Positions 51,519 to 60,318 of a DNA stretch of 64,000 nucleotides are shown here, in pieces. Below the pieces are notes generated by a model that saw only the letters and a list, made by a program, of their open reading frames with translations, was not told the origin of the DNA and did no database searches. Source of the stretch: Salinispora arenicola (GTDB taxonomy: Bacteria > Actinomycetota > Actinomycetes > Mycobacteriales > Micromonosporaceae); the NCBI RefSeq assembly GCF_006716065.1, contig NZ_VFOL01000001.1, positions 1,922,001-1,986,000 on the forward strand, in the 5' to 3' direction. A program made the position numbers and the translations under genes. Within the stretch, counting starts at the first letter, position 1. Every line of letters begins with the position of its first letter.

Positions 51519-51881
51519 AGCTCCTAACGACATGATGTTGGCATGTCTTTGGGTCCTGAGGGTCCGGCCGTTCTATTTGAAGGTGAGGAGGGTCGCACAG
51601 CCGCCGTGGACGTCTTGGGTGATCCTGGGACGAGATCGCACCGCTGCCGCCAGCACGGCGGCACCGGTACCCCAGTCGTAAGTGCCTCGATGACCGCAGG
51701 AAGTTCACGTCGTCGCCGAACCGGGACGGCGCAGGGTGTTGTGCAGGATCCTGTTCATGATTCACACCGCGTTTCCGTGGAAGTACCTGTCCCGAGAGTT
51801 GGGCTTCGGGTCGGGTGTGTAGGAGCGGGCTCTGCGGACGCGACGTCGTTGTTCCGACTGCGGTGTCCCGGGTGGATTGTG
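51519..51881. other. Gene-poor interval
   Basis: 363 bp between the IS right end and the ECF ATPase stop. No gene or clear repeat seen. Confidence 0.35.
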
Positions 51882-53366
51882 TCATCGGGTTTTCTCAACG
51901 GTCGGTTCTCTGTGAGTGCTATGCCGGTTCCGCGACGAGCTCAGCGGTGGGGCCAGAGTGAGTTGCCGGTCTGCGGCGAGCGCGAGCAGGTCGTCGTCAT
52001 GGCTGATGAGTAGGACGATGGCGCCGTCGGCGGCGAGGCGGCGGATCTGGTCGGCGATGGACCGCAGGTGGCGGCGGTCCACGCCGGAGCTGGGCTCGTC
52101 GAACACGACGATGCGTCGGCCAGCCACCCGGACGGCAGCCACGACGAGGCGCTGCTGTTGGCCACCGGAGAGCGACAGTGGATGCCGCTCGGCGAGGTGC
52201 GCGAGGTCTAGGGCATCGAGCACCGTATCCGTATCAGGAGCCTCGGGGGTGTCGGCGCCGGCGAGATGGATCTCGGCTTTGACGCTGTCGGTGAAAAGCT
52301 GCCGCTGGACGTCCTGCATGACGATCGCGCTCGCGCGCTGGCGTGCCCGCGGGTTCAGCGCCTTCCCATCGAGGAAGACGGTGCCGGTGCTGCGTTGCAG
52401 GCCGGTAATGATTCGAGCGAAGGTGGACTTGCCTGCACCGTTGACTCCGCGGATCGCGGTGACCGAGCCGTCCGCGAAGGCGACGCGGTCGATGTCGAGC
52501 ACGATGCGCCCGCCGAGGCGGCAGCGGATCGCCTCCAGTTCGAGCTCGGCGCCCGGGATCTCCGATGCGTCGGCTCCTGCGACGATGCTGGCGCCTGATG
52601 CCGGCAGGGCCGGCAGATCGACCGTGCTCACGACCCCGCGGAGTCCCTCGCGGGCGAGCTCTTCATCCGGCACGGCACGGAGTTGCGCCGCGGGCCACTC
52701 GACGTCAATCGCGCCGTCGCGCATCACGATGACCCGGTCGACGAGGTCTTCCAGGTAGCGCAGTCGGTGTTCGGCGATCACGATCGTCACTCCTTGCGCC
52801 TTGAGGCTGGCGAGCGTGGCGGTGAGGCGCTGCACCGCGTCGGACGAGAGGTTCGAGCTGGGTTCATCCAACAGGAGGACGCTGGGGCGGTGGGCGATCG
52901 CAGCGGCGATCGCGACCTGTTGCTGCTGACCGCCGGAGAGATCCCGCAGGCATTGTTCGACCGGCACCCCCGTGGAGAGCTCCTCGACCGTCTCCACGAC
53001 GCGGCGCCGGATCTCTTCCGGGGGGAAACCGAAGTTCTCCATCGCGAAGGCGACCTCCTCCGGAGCGGTGTCGGTGAAGAACTGGCGCTTCGGATGCTGC
53101 AGCACGGTGCCGGTGACGAGGCCCATAGCGTCCAGCTCGGCATTGGTCGTGACCAGCCCACCGACAGTGACGGTGCCGGTGAGGACGCCGTCCTCGTGGA
53201 AGTGCGGAATGAGGCCGTTCATGAGTCGGAGTGCGGTGGATTTGCCGGACCCTGACGCACCGCAGAGGATCACGAACTCGCCCGGGTTGATGCGCAGGTT
53301 GAGGTCGCGCAGGCTCGGCTGCTCGGCGTGCGGATAGGTCCAGGTAGCGTGGTCGATGCGAATCAT
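51882..53366 (-). CDS. ECF transporter ATPase, two fused ABC domains
   Basis: 494-aa protein with two complete nucleotide-binding domains, replacing separate EcfA1/EcfA2. Domain 1: Walker A GASGSGKST, signature LSGGQQQQVAIAAA, Walker B VLLLDEPSSNL. Domain 2: Walker A GVNGAGKST, signature LSGGQQQRLVVAAV, Walker B IVVFDEPSSGVD. H-loops IVIAEHRL and LLISHDDD. It powers the vitamin/metal importer formed with EcfT and the S components. It overlaps the EcfT stop by 4 bp. Confidence 0.94.
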   Translation of the reverse strand: MIRIDHATWTYPHAEQPSLRDLNLRINPGEFVILCGASGSGKSTALRLMNGLIPHFHEDGVLTGTVTVGGLVTTNAELDAMGLVTGTVLQHPKRQFFTDTAPEEVAFAMENFGFPPEEIRRRVVETVEELSTGVPVEQCLRDLSGGQQQQVAIAAAIAHRPSVLLLDEPSSNLSSDAVQRLTATLASLKAQGVTIVIAEHRLRYLEDLVDRVIVMRDGAIDVEWPAAQLRAVPDEELAREGLRGVVSTVDLPALPASGASIVAGADASEIPGAELELEAIRCRLGGRIVLDIDRVAFADGSVTAIRGVNGAGKSTFARIITGLQRSTGTVFLDGKALNPRARQRASAIVMQDVQRQLFTDSVKAEIHLAGADTPEAPDTDTVLDALDLAHLAERHPLSLSGGQQQRLVVAAVRVAGRRIVVFDEPSSGVDRRHLRSIADQIRRLAADGAIVLLISHDDDLLALAADRQLTLAPPLSSSRNRHSTHREPTVEKTR

Positions 53367-54112
53367 GTCAGCGGTGAGGGAACGACCAGGGCAGCCGAGG
53401 TGAGCACCGCGGCGGAAATGACAAGGGCGAGATCAGCGGGTCCGAAGCGCGGCGGGTGCATGGCGGTGGGTGTGCGGTAAGAGCCGAGTCCGCGGAGGAT
53501 GGCGGCGGCGGAGAGGTCCTCGCTGGCGCGCAGACTCGCGGCGATCATCGGGACGGTGAATCGCTCGAGGGTGAGTACGGGGTGGCGCAGCAGTCCGCTC
53601 GTTCCGGCGAGCCCTCGCAGCCGCATCGCGTCCAGAACCGAGGCCGCCTCAGAGCTCACGACGGGGAAGAAGCGAAGCATGACGGCGAGGGTCACCGAGA
53701 TGGGGCGCGGGATGCGCCAGGCGCGGAACGCGGCGGCGAGCTGCATCGGGGAGGTCGTCGCGATCAGGTGCATTCCGACGCCGATCGTCGCGACGAAGCG
53801 GATCAGATAGGTGCACGCGAGCGCGACGATGGCGGTGAACGCGTTCGCCCACCATAGCGGGAGCAGCCAACCCAGCACCCACATGACGGTCACGGTCGCC
53901 GGTAGCCCGAGCGCGCGGGGCCATGCCCGCTCCGACACCGCCATACCGATGGCAAGGATGAGCACCACGGGTATAAAGCGCAGCCCACCGGGGCTCATTA
54001 CAGTGATGCTGCAGGCCAGCACCAAGAGGATTTTCGTTCGTGGATCCACACGCCACTGTCGCTGCGCGTCCAGTGTGTGGGCCCGAAGCTCAGGCAAGGC
54101 CGGCGCGGACAA
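53363..54112 (-). CDS. ECF transporter T component (EcfT)
   Basis: 249-aa membrane scaffold. Helices LLVLACSITVM, FIPVVLILAIGMAV, TVMWVLGWLLPLWW, and the cytoplasmic coupling motifs DAMRLRGLAG and AAAILRGLGSY (Ala-Arg-Gly type) that dock onto the ATPase. Starts at TTG 54112 (or TTG 54097), overlapping the S component before it. It belongs to the same translationally coupled operon. Confidence 0.92.
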   Translation of the reverse strand: MSAPALPELRAHTLDAQRQWRVDPRTKILLVLACSITVMSPGGLRFIPVVLILAIGMAVSERAWPRALGLPATVTVMWVLGWLLPLWWANAFTAIVALACTYLIRFVATIGVGMHLIATTSPMQLAAAFRAWRIPRPISVTLAVMLRFFPVVSSEAASVLDAMRLRGLAGTSGLLRHPVLTLERFTVPMIAASLRASEDLSAAAILRGLGSYRTPTAMHPPRFGPADLALVISAAVLTSAALVVPSPLT

Positions 54113-54713
54113 CGTACTTCCGAAGGATCGCAGAGCCGAGTAGCCCGCCCCCCGACCCGGCGACGAGGATGATGAGTGCCACGACTCCGAGCACCGGCAG
54201 GGTAGGGAGCGTGTCCGCGGCGGTCACGTATTCATAGCCCATCTGCGCCCAGCTCGAGGCCGTCGGGTAGGTGTCTCGGTCAACGAGCAGCGGCAGGAAC
54301 GGAGTGAGGAAGCCCAGCGCGAAGACCGTGTAGGCGCAGATCACCGCACACTTCGACCGGTAGCGACCTGCCCCGGGGATCAGTTCGGCGACCAGCCCGA
54401 GCACGATGATCCCAACGGCGCTGAGGATCGTGTTACTGGTGAGCAGGTAGAAGAATGCGACGGCGGCTGCGAACAGGGTGAGCATGCCGGTGTACCGCAC
54501 CCGCCTGAAGAGCAACATGACGGGAATCCCGCTGACCAGCGCCTGCAGCCGCACGGTGTACACCCACACCAAGGGTGAAACGATGCCGAGCATCCCGATC
54601 GCGTAGGTGACGAGGATAGCAGCGAAAATCGCCGTGTTGAGCAGGTCACGGGCGCTGAACCGCACGGATTGCCTGGGGCGCGGTGGGACGTCGGTTCGGG
54701 TGATGATGCTCAT
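54090..54713 (-). CDS. ECF transporter S component, MptD/Trep_Strep family (copy 2)
   Basis: 207-aa membrane protein: VRFSARDLLNTAIFAAILVTYAIGMLG, FFYLLTSNTILSAVGIIVLGLVAELI, GRYRSKCAVICAYTVFALGFLTPFLPLLVD, and C-terminal GGLLGSAILRKYVVRAGLA. Family: putative ECF substrate-binding proteins, substrate unknown. It is an evident paralogue of the gene before it (same VRFSARDL, GRYRSK and LLRK blocks). ATG 54713 overlaps the previous stop as ATGA. Confidence 0.88.
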   Translation of the reverse strand: MSIITRTDVPPRPRQSVRFSARDLLNTAIFAAILVTYAIGMLGIVSPLVWVYTVRLQALVSGIPVMLLFRRVRYTGMLTLFAAAVAFFYLLTSNTILSAVGIIVLGLVAELIPGAGRYRSKCAVICAYTVFALGFLTPFLPLLVDRDTYPTASSWAQMGYEYVTAADTLPTLPVLGVVALIILVAGSGGGLLGSAILRKYVVRAGLA

Positions 54714-55357
54714 GCGAGGCCAGCCTTCTGGAAGTGCTTACGCAGAAGCGCGGTGCCCAGGAGCGCGCCGAGGAACCCGCAGACCAGGGTGACGGCGACC
54801 ATGACGGTCACGGCCGGAGTGGTCACCACCTGCGCGAAGTCCTTCACGTACGCCTCGCCCATTGCCTGACTCGCGGACGACCGCAGGTAGGCCACCGGGT
54901 CGAGGAAGAACGGGATCCAGGGACCTGCGAACCAACCCGAGAATACGACGTAGGTCCAGATCGTCGCCCACTTCGACCGGTACCTGCCGGCACGCAGCAC
55001 CAGCTCCGCGAACACCGACAACACGATCGTGACGACTGTGCTCTGCCACGGGTGCCCCATCATCAGGTAGAGCAGGGCGACGACGACTCCGAAGAGCGTG
55101 ACCATGCCCGCAGAACGCACCCGGGTGAGGAAGAGCATGTACGGGATGCCTGCCGCGACGGCCGACAGCGGCAGAGTCAGCAGCATCACCAGGGGACTGA
55201 TGAGGCCCAGCATCGCGACGACGAACACGATCACGAAGTAGATTACGGCGAAGATTGCGACGTTCACCAGGTCGCGGGCGGAGAAGCGGACGGCGGAGGC
55301 TCGCGTGGTCGTCTGCGGGGCGACCGCAGTGGACGTACGCAGGGTTTCATCGGTCAT
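54710..55357 (-). CDS. ECF transporter S component, MptD/Trep_Strep family (copy 1)
   Basis: 215-aa membrane protein: VRFSARDLVNVAIFAVIYFVIVFVVAMLG, LLYLMMGHPWQSTVVTIVLSVFAELVL, GRYRSKWATIWTYVVFSGWFAGPWIPFFLD, GALLGTALLRKHFQKAGLA. Together with copy 2 it gives a transporter with twin S proteins, rare in group I ECF systems. ATG 55357 lies within the end of the ABC remnant (11-bp overlap). Substrate unknown; a Fur/Zur box in front of the operon suggests a metal or metallophore. Confidence 0.88.
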   Translation of the reverse strand: MTDETLRTSTAVAPQTTTRASAVRFSARDLVNVAIFAVIYFVIVFVVAMLGLISPLVMLLTLPLSAVAAGIPYMLFLTRVRSAGMVTLFGVVVALLYLMMGHPWQSTVVTIVLSVFAELVLRAGRYRSKWATIWTYVVFSGWFAGPWIPFFLDPVAYLRSSASQAMGEAYVKDFAQVVTTPAVTVMVAVTLVCGFLGALLGTALLRKHFQKAGLA

Positions 55358-55735
55358 GGGAGGTTCCTTTCTGGGAGACGGGCAGGGGTGTGGGACGAGC
55401 TGCCAGCCGGCGGCCTCGACGCGTTTGGTCAGGTAGTGGGCGTAGGTGCCCGGTGGCGAGGAGCTTGGTGTGGGTGCCGGTCTCGCGGATGCCGCCGGAG
55501 CCGTCGAGCATGACGATGCAGTCGGCAGTCATGATCGCCTGCAACCGGTCAGTGACCACGACCAGCGTCCGATCGGACCGGATGGCGTCGACGGCCTCAC
55601 CAATGGCGCTCTTGTTCCCGAAGTCCAGCGCGGCGGTCGCTTCGTCGAGCAGCAGATTCGGAGCATCCGCACCGGCGAGAAGAACGGCTCCTCCGCCACC
55701 TGGGCCGCCACCGCCCCGTCCTGCCCCTGACGCAT
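55347..55735 (-). pseudogene. ABC-exporter ATPase remnant at head of ECF operon
   Basis: Starts ATG 55735 with GGGGAG before it and reads MRQGQDGAVAAQVAEEPF, then shifts frame at about 55690 to AVLLAGADAPNLLLDEATAALDFGNKSAIGEAV, DAIRSDRTLVVVTDRLQ, MTADCIVMLDGSGGIRETGTH: Walker B, D-loop and H-loop end of an MsbA/IrtAB-like exporter ATPase. The permease half, Walker A and most of the ATPase are gone, and frames are broken. The final frame still overlaps the first S-component start, so it was once the preceding cistron of the operon. Confidence 0.75.
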
Positions 55736-55757
55736 TGCACTCCCCTCACCAGGTTTT

Positions 55758-55772
55758 TGAGAATGATTATCA
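55758..55772 (-). promoter_or_regulatory. Fur/Zur box
   Basis: TGAGAAT-G-ATTATCA matches the 7-1-7 Fur-family consensus TGATAAT-N-ATTATCA at 14 of 15 positions, and is also close to the actinobacterial Zur site. It lies 23-37 bp upstream of ATG 55735, over the expected promoter, so metal repression of the ECF operon is likely. IdeR/DmdR boxes look different. Confidence 0.75.
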
Positions 55773-55871
55773 TATACTGTATAGAACGATGTTCTAGTAG
55801 TGCTGGGGCAGGTCAGCGTGTCGCTGGGGCGGTCGTGGGTCTGGCGTAGTTTGCTGTCGGGGCGGCCCCCG

Positions 55872-56466
55872 ACGAGCTTTCCCCTGTGCAGCAACGGTTT
55901 GGAGGCGTTCGCCACGGACGTGTTCACCCCGTTGGCGCGGTCGGATCAGCGGGCCAAGGGTGGCCGTATCTGCGGGGCTGCTGCTGGACGAGCGACGTAA
56001 GTCGATGCAGCCGATGGCGGATCGGCTCGGGATGGATCATCAGGGGTTGCAGCAGTTCGTGACGACCTCGACATGGGACACCGAGGCGGTGCGGATGCGG
56101 CTGCCCGCCCTTACGGTCGAGGTGGTCGAGCCGGTGACGTGGGCTTCCGCTGCGTGGCGGCTGTTCGTGCCGGCGTCGTGGGGCGACCAAGCTGTTGACG
56201 AGGCTGATCGAACTGGGGTGGCCGCCAGCCGGAGCCGCTGCGGGTTCCCCGAGGACGAGCGTCATCGGTTGAAGTGGGCGCAGGTCGCGCAGATGCTCGA
56301 CGAACTGGCCGAGCGCGGGCCGCGCCCGCCGCTGCTGGCCGCGAACGCCGGCTACGGAGACAACAGCCAACTCCGCAGGGCCCTGGACCAGCGTGGGACC
56401 GGCTACATCACGCAGGCCAAAGGTGGCAACGCCGGCCTGACCCTCCCTCGGATCCGGGTCGGCTGA
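55872..56466 (+). pseudogene. IS701-family transposase remnant
   Basis: Fragments in several frames: AFATDVFTPLARSDQRAKGG, then AGLLLDERRKSMQPMADRLGMDHQGLQQFVTTSTWD, the typical N-terminal DDE-transposase start of IS701. Later pieces: LNRADWD-like strand (TEAVRMRLPAL), FVPASWGDQAVD, FPEDERHRLKWAQVAQMLDELAERGPRPPLLAANAGYGDN and YITQAK. Catalytic parts are missing and reading frames broken, so it is inactive. Confidence 0.7.
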
Positions 56467-56696
56467 ACAGGACCGCCGGTGACCGGGGCGACTGGCGATA
56501 GCCCGGAATCCGGCTACGTCCCGGCTGTTCGTGTCAGTTCTCCGACGTGCGAGCACTCACCAGTCAGCCAGTCCGCCCCGGACCCAGAATTCAGAGCCGC
56601 CACCGCCCGGTAGGTGCACGACCTCCGCGCCAGGGGCCTGATGCCCGAACCAGGCACTGGTACCGCACGGGTGCTTCTGGCTCGTTATGGTGCGAG

Positions 56697-56801
56697 TCAT
56701 CCGCCCCAGTTGTCGGTGACGACCTGACCGGTGGTGTCGTCGACGAAGCGGTGTTCCAGGGTGCCGTTGCTGAGCCGGTAGAACACATGGTGCGGCCACA
56801 T
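56697..56801 (-). pseudogene. PLL-type lectin/beta-propeller repeat fragment
   Basis: 34 residues beginning MWPHHVFYRLSNGTLEHRF, ending in DNWGG. The HVFYR-x-NGTLEHR...DNWGG pattern is one blade of the bacterial PLL-like lectin propeller. Only a single repeat remains, so it is a relic. The upstream frame lacks similarity. Confidence 0.45.
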
Positions 56802-57246
56802 GGTGCGGCGACCCGGCACGCCGCAGTGGTGCAGGCTCGGACTCCCGGAGGACGGTCGCCTGTCCGGGCGGGAGCCGGATCTGAACGTTTTTCCTGCGCA
56901 GGCTCGGGAGCCGCCGCGTCTCGGCGTACCGACCGCCGCAGCGTCGAGCCGACGAGCGTGCGCGGGCTGCTCATTCACGACCTGCTCGACCTCGGGTGAG
57001 CCGCTTGGCTGCTGCCGTACCGATTGTGGATCTAGGTAGGGCGCATCTCCGATGACGCCGGTCGTTGTCGATCGTTGCCGTGTTGCTGTTTTGGGGGAGA
57101 TCTTCGCATTCATGTACTACTGATCCTTATGTCTGATTAGTGTGCTCGTGGGTTGCTACCACCTGTCTGGTAGCCGAGGAGTACCCGGACGCCCGCTGGG
57201 GCAATGGGCTCCTCGCCGTTCACGGGGGAAGGACACCGACAACGCG
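56802..57246 (+). promoter_or_regulatory. Upstream region and 5' leader of intact beta-helix gene
   Basis: No gene. The segment from about 57115 is conserved with the leader of the decayed copy: TTATGTCT, a hairpin at 57155-57174, CCGAGGAG, then GGAAGGACACCG before the ATG. The last element is the Shine-Dalgarno. Confidence 0.5.
57155..57174 (+). promoter_or_regulatory. Conserved leader hairpin (copy B)
   Basis: GCTACCA (57155-57161) pairs perfectly with TGGTAGC (57168-57174), loop CCTGTC. It is followed by CCGAGGAG, identical in copy A. It sits about 70 nt before the start codon in the presumed 5' UTR. Confidence 0.6.
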
Positions 57247-58659
57247 ATGAACCGTCAGCAACACGAATCCGAAGCCGTCCACCAAGGTGGAAGCCGGGTG
57301 AGGTCACGGTGGTGGATTGCTGGGCTGGCCGGGGTGACCGGCCTGGCGCTAACCGCCGTCGGCGTCGTCGCCACTCCGGCCGCTGACGCAGTCGGACGAG
57401 CCGTCACCAGTGCCGGCGACCGCCTTAGGGATTCCGACCGGCCTCCCGCCCACGGGCACCGGACCACGCGCGGCGACGGCACACACGGCGACAACAGCAA
57501 GGGCGTGCAGAGTAGGGGGAGGGCGTCGGACGGTATACCAGTTCCGTGCGATGCGGACAGCCTGATCACCGCAATTAACCAGGCCAATGCCCGCGGCGGT
57601 GCCGTTTTGGACCTCGCCAAGGACTGTACCTACGTGCTCACCTTCGACATCGACGGCGCCGGACTGCCCTCGATCACCACCCCCATCACCCTCAACGGCG
57701 GCAAGAACACCACGATCAAGCGCGCCGCTGCCGTGGCGCCATTCCGTATCGTCACCGTTGACGTCGGCGGTAGCCTTACTCTCAACTATGTGAAGATTAC
57801 CGGCGGTCGCGTCGCCGACGACAGTAGCAATGGCGGCGGTATTCTCGTCAATCCGGGTGGCTCCGCCAACATTAATCACAGCAAGATTGTCAGTAATATT
57901 GCCAGCATTGGCGGTGGAGGTGGCATCGCCAACCTTGGCATTACCACCATCAAGAAATCCATCGTCAATGACAACACTGCCCAGCTGCAGGGTGGTGGCA
58001 TCTACAACACAGGCTTGCTCACCATCAAAAAATCCCACGTCAAGGCGAACAACGGCCCCTCTGGAGGAGGTGGTGTGGCGAACGTCGGAGGGACGGTGCA
58101 GATTACGCACAGCACGATCTCCGGCAACCAGGGTATCCAGGGCGCAGGATTGTTCATCACCGGCAGCGGAATTGGCATCGTCAGTGACACGCGCGTCACG
58201 GACAACACTGCGACGATCTTTGGCGGTGGAATATACCTCAGCGGGCAACTGACCATGCGAAAGGTCGTCCTTGCTACCAACACCGCGCTTGGAAGCGGTG
58301 GTGGAGGTCTGTTTGTCAGTCAAGGATCCACCTCTACCATCGTCGACAGCCTCGTCAAGGAGAACTCCGCCACCAGTCAGATCGGTTTCGGTGGTGGGAT
58401 CTTCAACAATGCTGCGACGACTCTCTTTGGTACTAAGGTTGTCGGTAACATCGCCAATCTCGGTGGTGGCCTTTACAACGAATCGAGTGGCACGCTCACC
58501 CTTTATGACACAACCGTCACCAGTAATGCCGCCCTGACCGATGGTGGAGGCATATTCAACGTGGCTGGTGGTACGGTGACGCTGAACACGGCTACCGGAA
58601 CCACCGTTGCCGGAAATCAGCCGAACAACTGTGTTGACGTGCCAAGCTGCGCTGGCTAG
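57247..58659 (+). CDS. Secreted right-handed beta-helix (polymorphic-type) protein
   Basis: 470-aa exported protein. N-terminal basic region, signal helix (WIAGLAGVTGLALTAVGVVA), AxA site near 46-48, a disordered linker, then beta-helix coils from about residue 97: PVPCDADSLITAINQANARGG, repeated GGGGI and GGGIYNTGLLTIKKSHV-type turns, and C-terminal NQPNNCVDVPSCAG with two cysteines. Similar proteins in Actinobacteria are called polymorphic outer-membrane-like; function unknown, perhaps surface or matrix. ATG 57247. A decayed paralogue lies 8 kb upstream. Confidence 0.85.
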   Translation: MNRQQHESEAVHQGGSRVRSRWWIAGLAGVTGLALTAVGVVATPAADAVGRAVTSAGDRLRDSDRPPAHGHRTTRGDGTHGDNSKGVQSRGRASDGIPVPCDADSLITAINQANARGGAVLDLAKDCTYVLTFDIDGAGLPSITTPITLNGGKNTTIKRAAAVAPFRIVTVDVGGSLTLNYVKITGGRVADDSSNGGGILVNPGGSANINHSKIVSNIASIGGGGGIANLGITTIKKSIVNDNTAQLQGGGIYNTGLLTIKKSHVKANNGPSGGGGVANVGGTVQITHSTISGNQGIQGAGLFITGSGIGIVSDTRVTDNTATIFGGGIYLSGQLTMRKVVLATNTALGSGGGGLFVSQGSTSTIVDSLVKENSATSQIGFGGGIFNNAATTLFGTKVVGNIANLGGGLYNESSGTLTLYDTTVTSNAALTDGGGIFNVAGGTVTLNTATGTTVAGNQPNNCVDVPSCAG

Positions 58660-59257
58660 CAGGGCGGTAGTCAAGTCGACCTGGCCGAAGATTCCGCCCC
58701 TCGCTGTTCGGCGGGCGGAATCTTCGGCACGTCCGCCATGCCTGCGTTGGCGGTGTTTGCGGTGGGGGCGACCCTTAACGCGGGGGCAGATCAGGTGGTC
58801 GGGCTGACAGGTGACGCCCCCGCCAGCCGAGTCCGTCGGATTCGGGGCTTGTCAGAAGGGCGAGCGCGCGCTCCCCTCGGGCACCGGTAAGGCTATGCCC
58901 TTGACGATAGGGTCGTCGTTCGGTCATGCAGTAGGCGTACGGTGTCGGTCGCCAGTCTGGTGTCGACTGCCGCACCCACGTTACGAAGAGACCTACCCCC
59001 AACACTGCGGGCGGCCGTGTCCCTGACTTGTTGACTCGGAGGCAGACGCAAGGGTCTGCAGCCCATAGCGTCCAGGGCGCAGGTCGGCTCAGGTCCGCGT
59101 GTTCCTTGCCGCCCGTGTGGTTGGCTCACTGATACCGTGCCACGCCGACCGGCGCCCGGCCGTGGCGTGGCTCGACAGAGGCATGCGATCGATCTTCAAG
59201 TCAGGATGCCCACCACGGCAAACGTCACCCCGTCAACGCCGTCGTGGAGAACCTCAC
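58660..59257. other. Intergenic region after beta-helix gene
   Basis: 598 bp with the terminator at 58685-58727 and no supportable gene after it. Frames on the minus strand (for example ending PESDGLGWRGRH) have no recognised family. Confidence 0.35.
58685..58727 (+). terminator. Perfect 15-bp terminator hairpin
   Basis: CCGAAGATTCCGCCC (58685-58699) pairs perfectly with GGGCGGAATCTTCGG (58713-58727), loop of 13 nt, 26 bp after the beta-helix stop. Strong intrinsic-type hairpin without a long U-run. Confidence 0.75.
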
Positions 59258-59606
59258 GTGATCGTGATCGGTATCCCCGCACAAGTCATCGCTGACCGTC
59301 GCCGTCGACGACGCCGGGCATGAACTGGCGGCCCGGCGTTTCGTCGTCAACGCCGCCACCTTCACCCAGCTCACCATCTGGGCCCAGCGCTGGCCGCAGC
59401 ACCGCTTCGCTGTCGAGGGCGCCAAGGGACTCGGCCGCGGTATCGCCCAACAGTTGGCCGCCGCCGCCGCGGACGTCGTCGATGTCCCCGCGACCCTCGC
59501 CGCCCGGGCGCGGCTGCTGACCGCCGGCGGCGGCCGCAAGACCGACGCCACCGACGCTGCCAGCGTGGCCCGAGTCGCCCTGCACCACCACCGGCTCAAC
59601 TCCTAA
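59258..59606 (+). pseudogene. IS110-family transposase, truncated
   Basis: GTG 59258 begins VIVIGI, the strand before the catalytic Asp of IS110, but two bases are missing at the expected IDPHK, shifting the frame. It continues as SSLTVAVDDAGHELAARRFV, RFAVEGAKGLGRGIAQQL, VVDVPATLAARARLL and GGGRKTDATDAASVARVALHH, then stops. Only about 115 of ~400 residues remain; the loss of the first catalytic Asp region and C-terminus makes it dead. Confidence 0.85.
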
Positions 59607-59696
59607 GTGAAGTCCCGCCGCAGCAGGTCGGCCCCGACTTTGGCTGGGCTGGATCCGACACGTCCTGCGCTTGACCTCCCGCGGCGGGTGCCCTGC

Positions 59697-60045
59697 AGGC
59701 CCGGCGCATCAGCCGCCTGACCGTGAACCGTGCCACGGGCACGTCCTGGCGTAGCAGCGCCCGCCTTACCTTCCGCGCCCCGTCGACACGGTAGTTGTCG
59801 TCGAACACCCGCTGGGTGCGCTCACACAGTTCCTCGTCGCGGGTCGCGCGGGCCGACGGCGGCCGATTCCGGGTGGCGTAGTAGGTCGGCGGTGCGATTC
59901 ATGCCTGCCTTACATAGGACACGGCAGATCAGCTCGACGCCGCCGAACTCATCCTTGTGTACGTCGATGAACACGCCTACCTGGGCTGTGGTGGGCCGAG
60001 CTCCCGCGCGAAGAAGCTCGCCGCCTTCAAGATCCCGTTGGACGG
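59697..60045 (-). pseudogene. IS3-family element, orfA end and orfB start, frameshifted
   Basis: Minus strand. OrfA C-terminus NGILKAASFFARELGPPQPR, then OrfB fragments: VGVFIDVHKDEFGGVELICRVL, (frame change) IAPPTYYATRNRPPSARATRDEEL, RVFDDNYRVDGARKVRRAL, PVARFTVRRLMRRA. All are classic IS3 N-terminal OrfB segments, the DDE catalytic domain is missing. It abuts the IS110 fragment, so one insertion may have truncated the other. Confidence 0.8.
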
Positions 60046-60318
60046 CGGTCTGCATGAGTGTGTAGCGGGCTTGTCTTCCCAGTCCTGCCCATCGTCCACC
60101 CTCGGCGCGTGATTCAGTTACCCGACCGACATCCGACAGAGAAACCGTACTGACCACGTTTGCCGGTGGCCGGGGCAGGGTATCCCGGGCCCGAGAATTA
60201 CGTCAAGTCGGTGAAAATCGGGCCTTGTTGGATGACGTGGGTGGGTGAGAGCGTGGCGCGAGGGCGAGGGGGAAAAGCCAGCTCGACGGCGGCGGGGCCG
60301 GCGGCCGGGAGCGAGGTG

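Noticed and set aside
57349..58674. 441-aa open frame on the minus strand over the beta-helix gene
   Set aside because: Antisense to a gene with signal peptide, repeats and terminator; its composition is that of a complement of GC-rich coding DNA, with no motifs.
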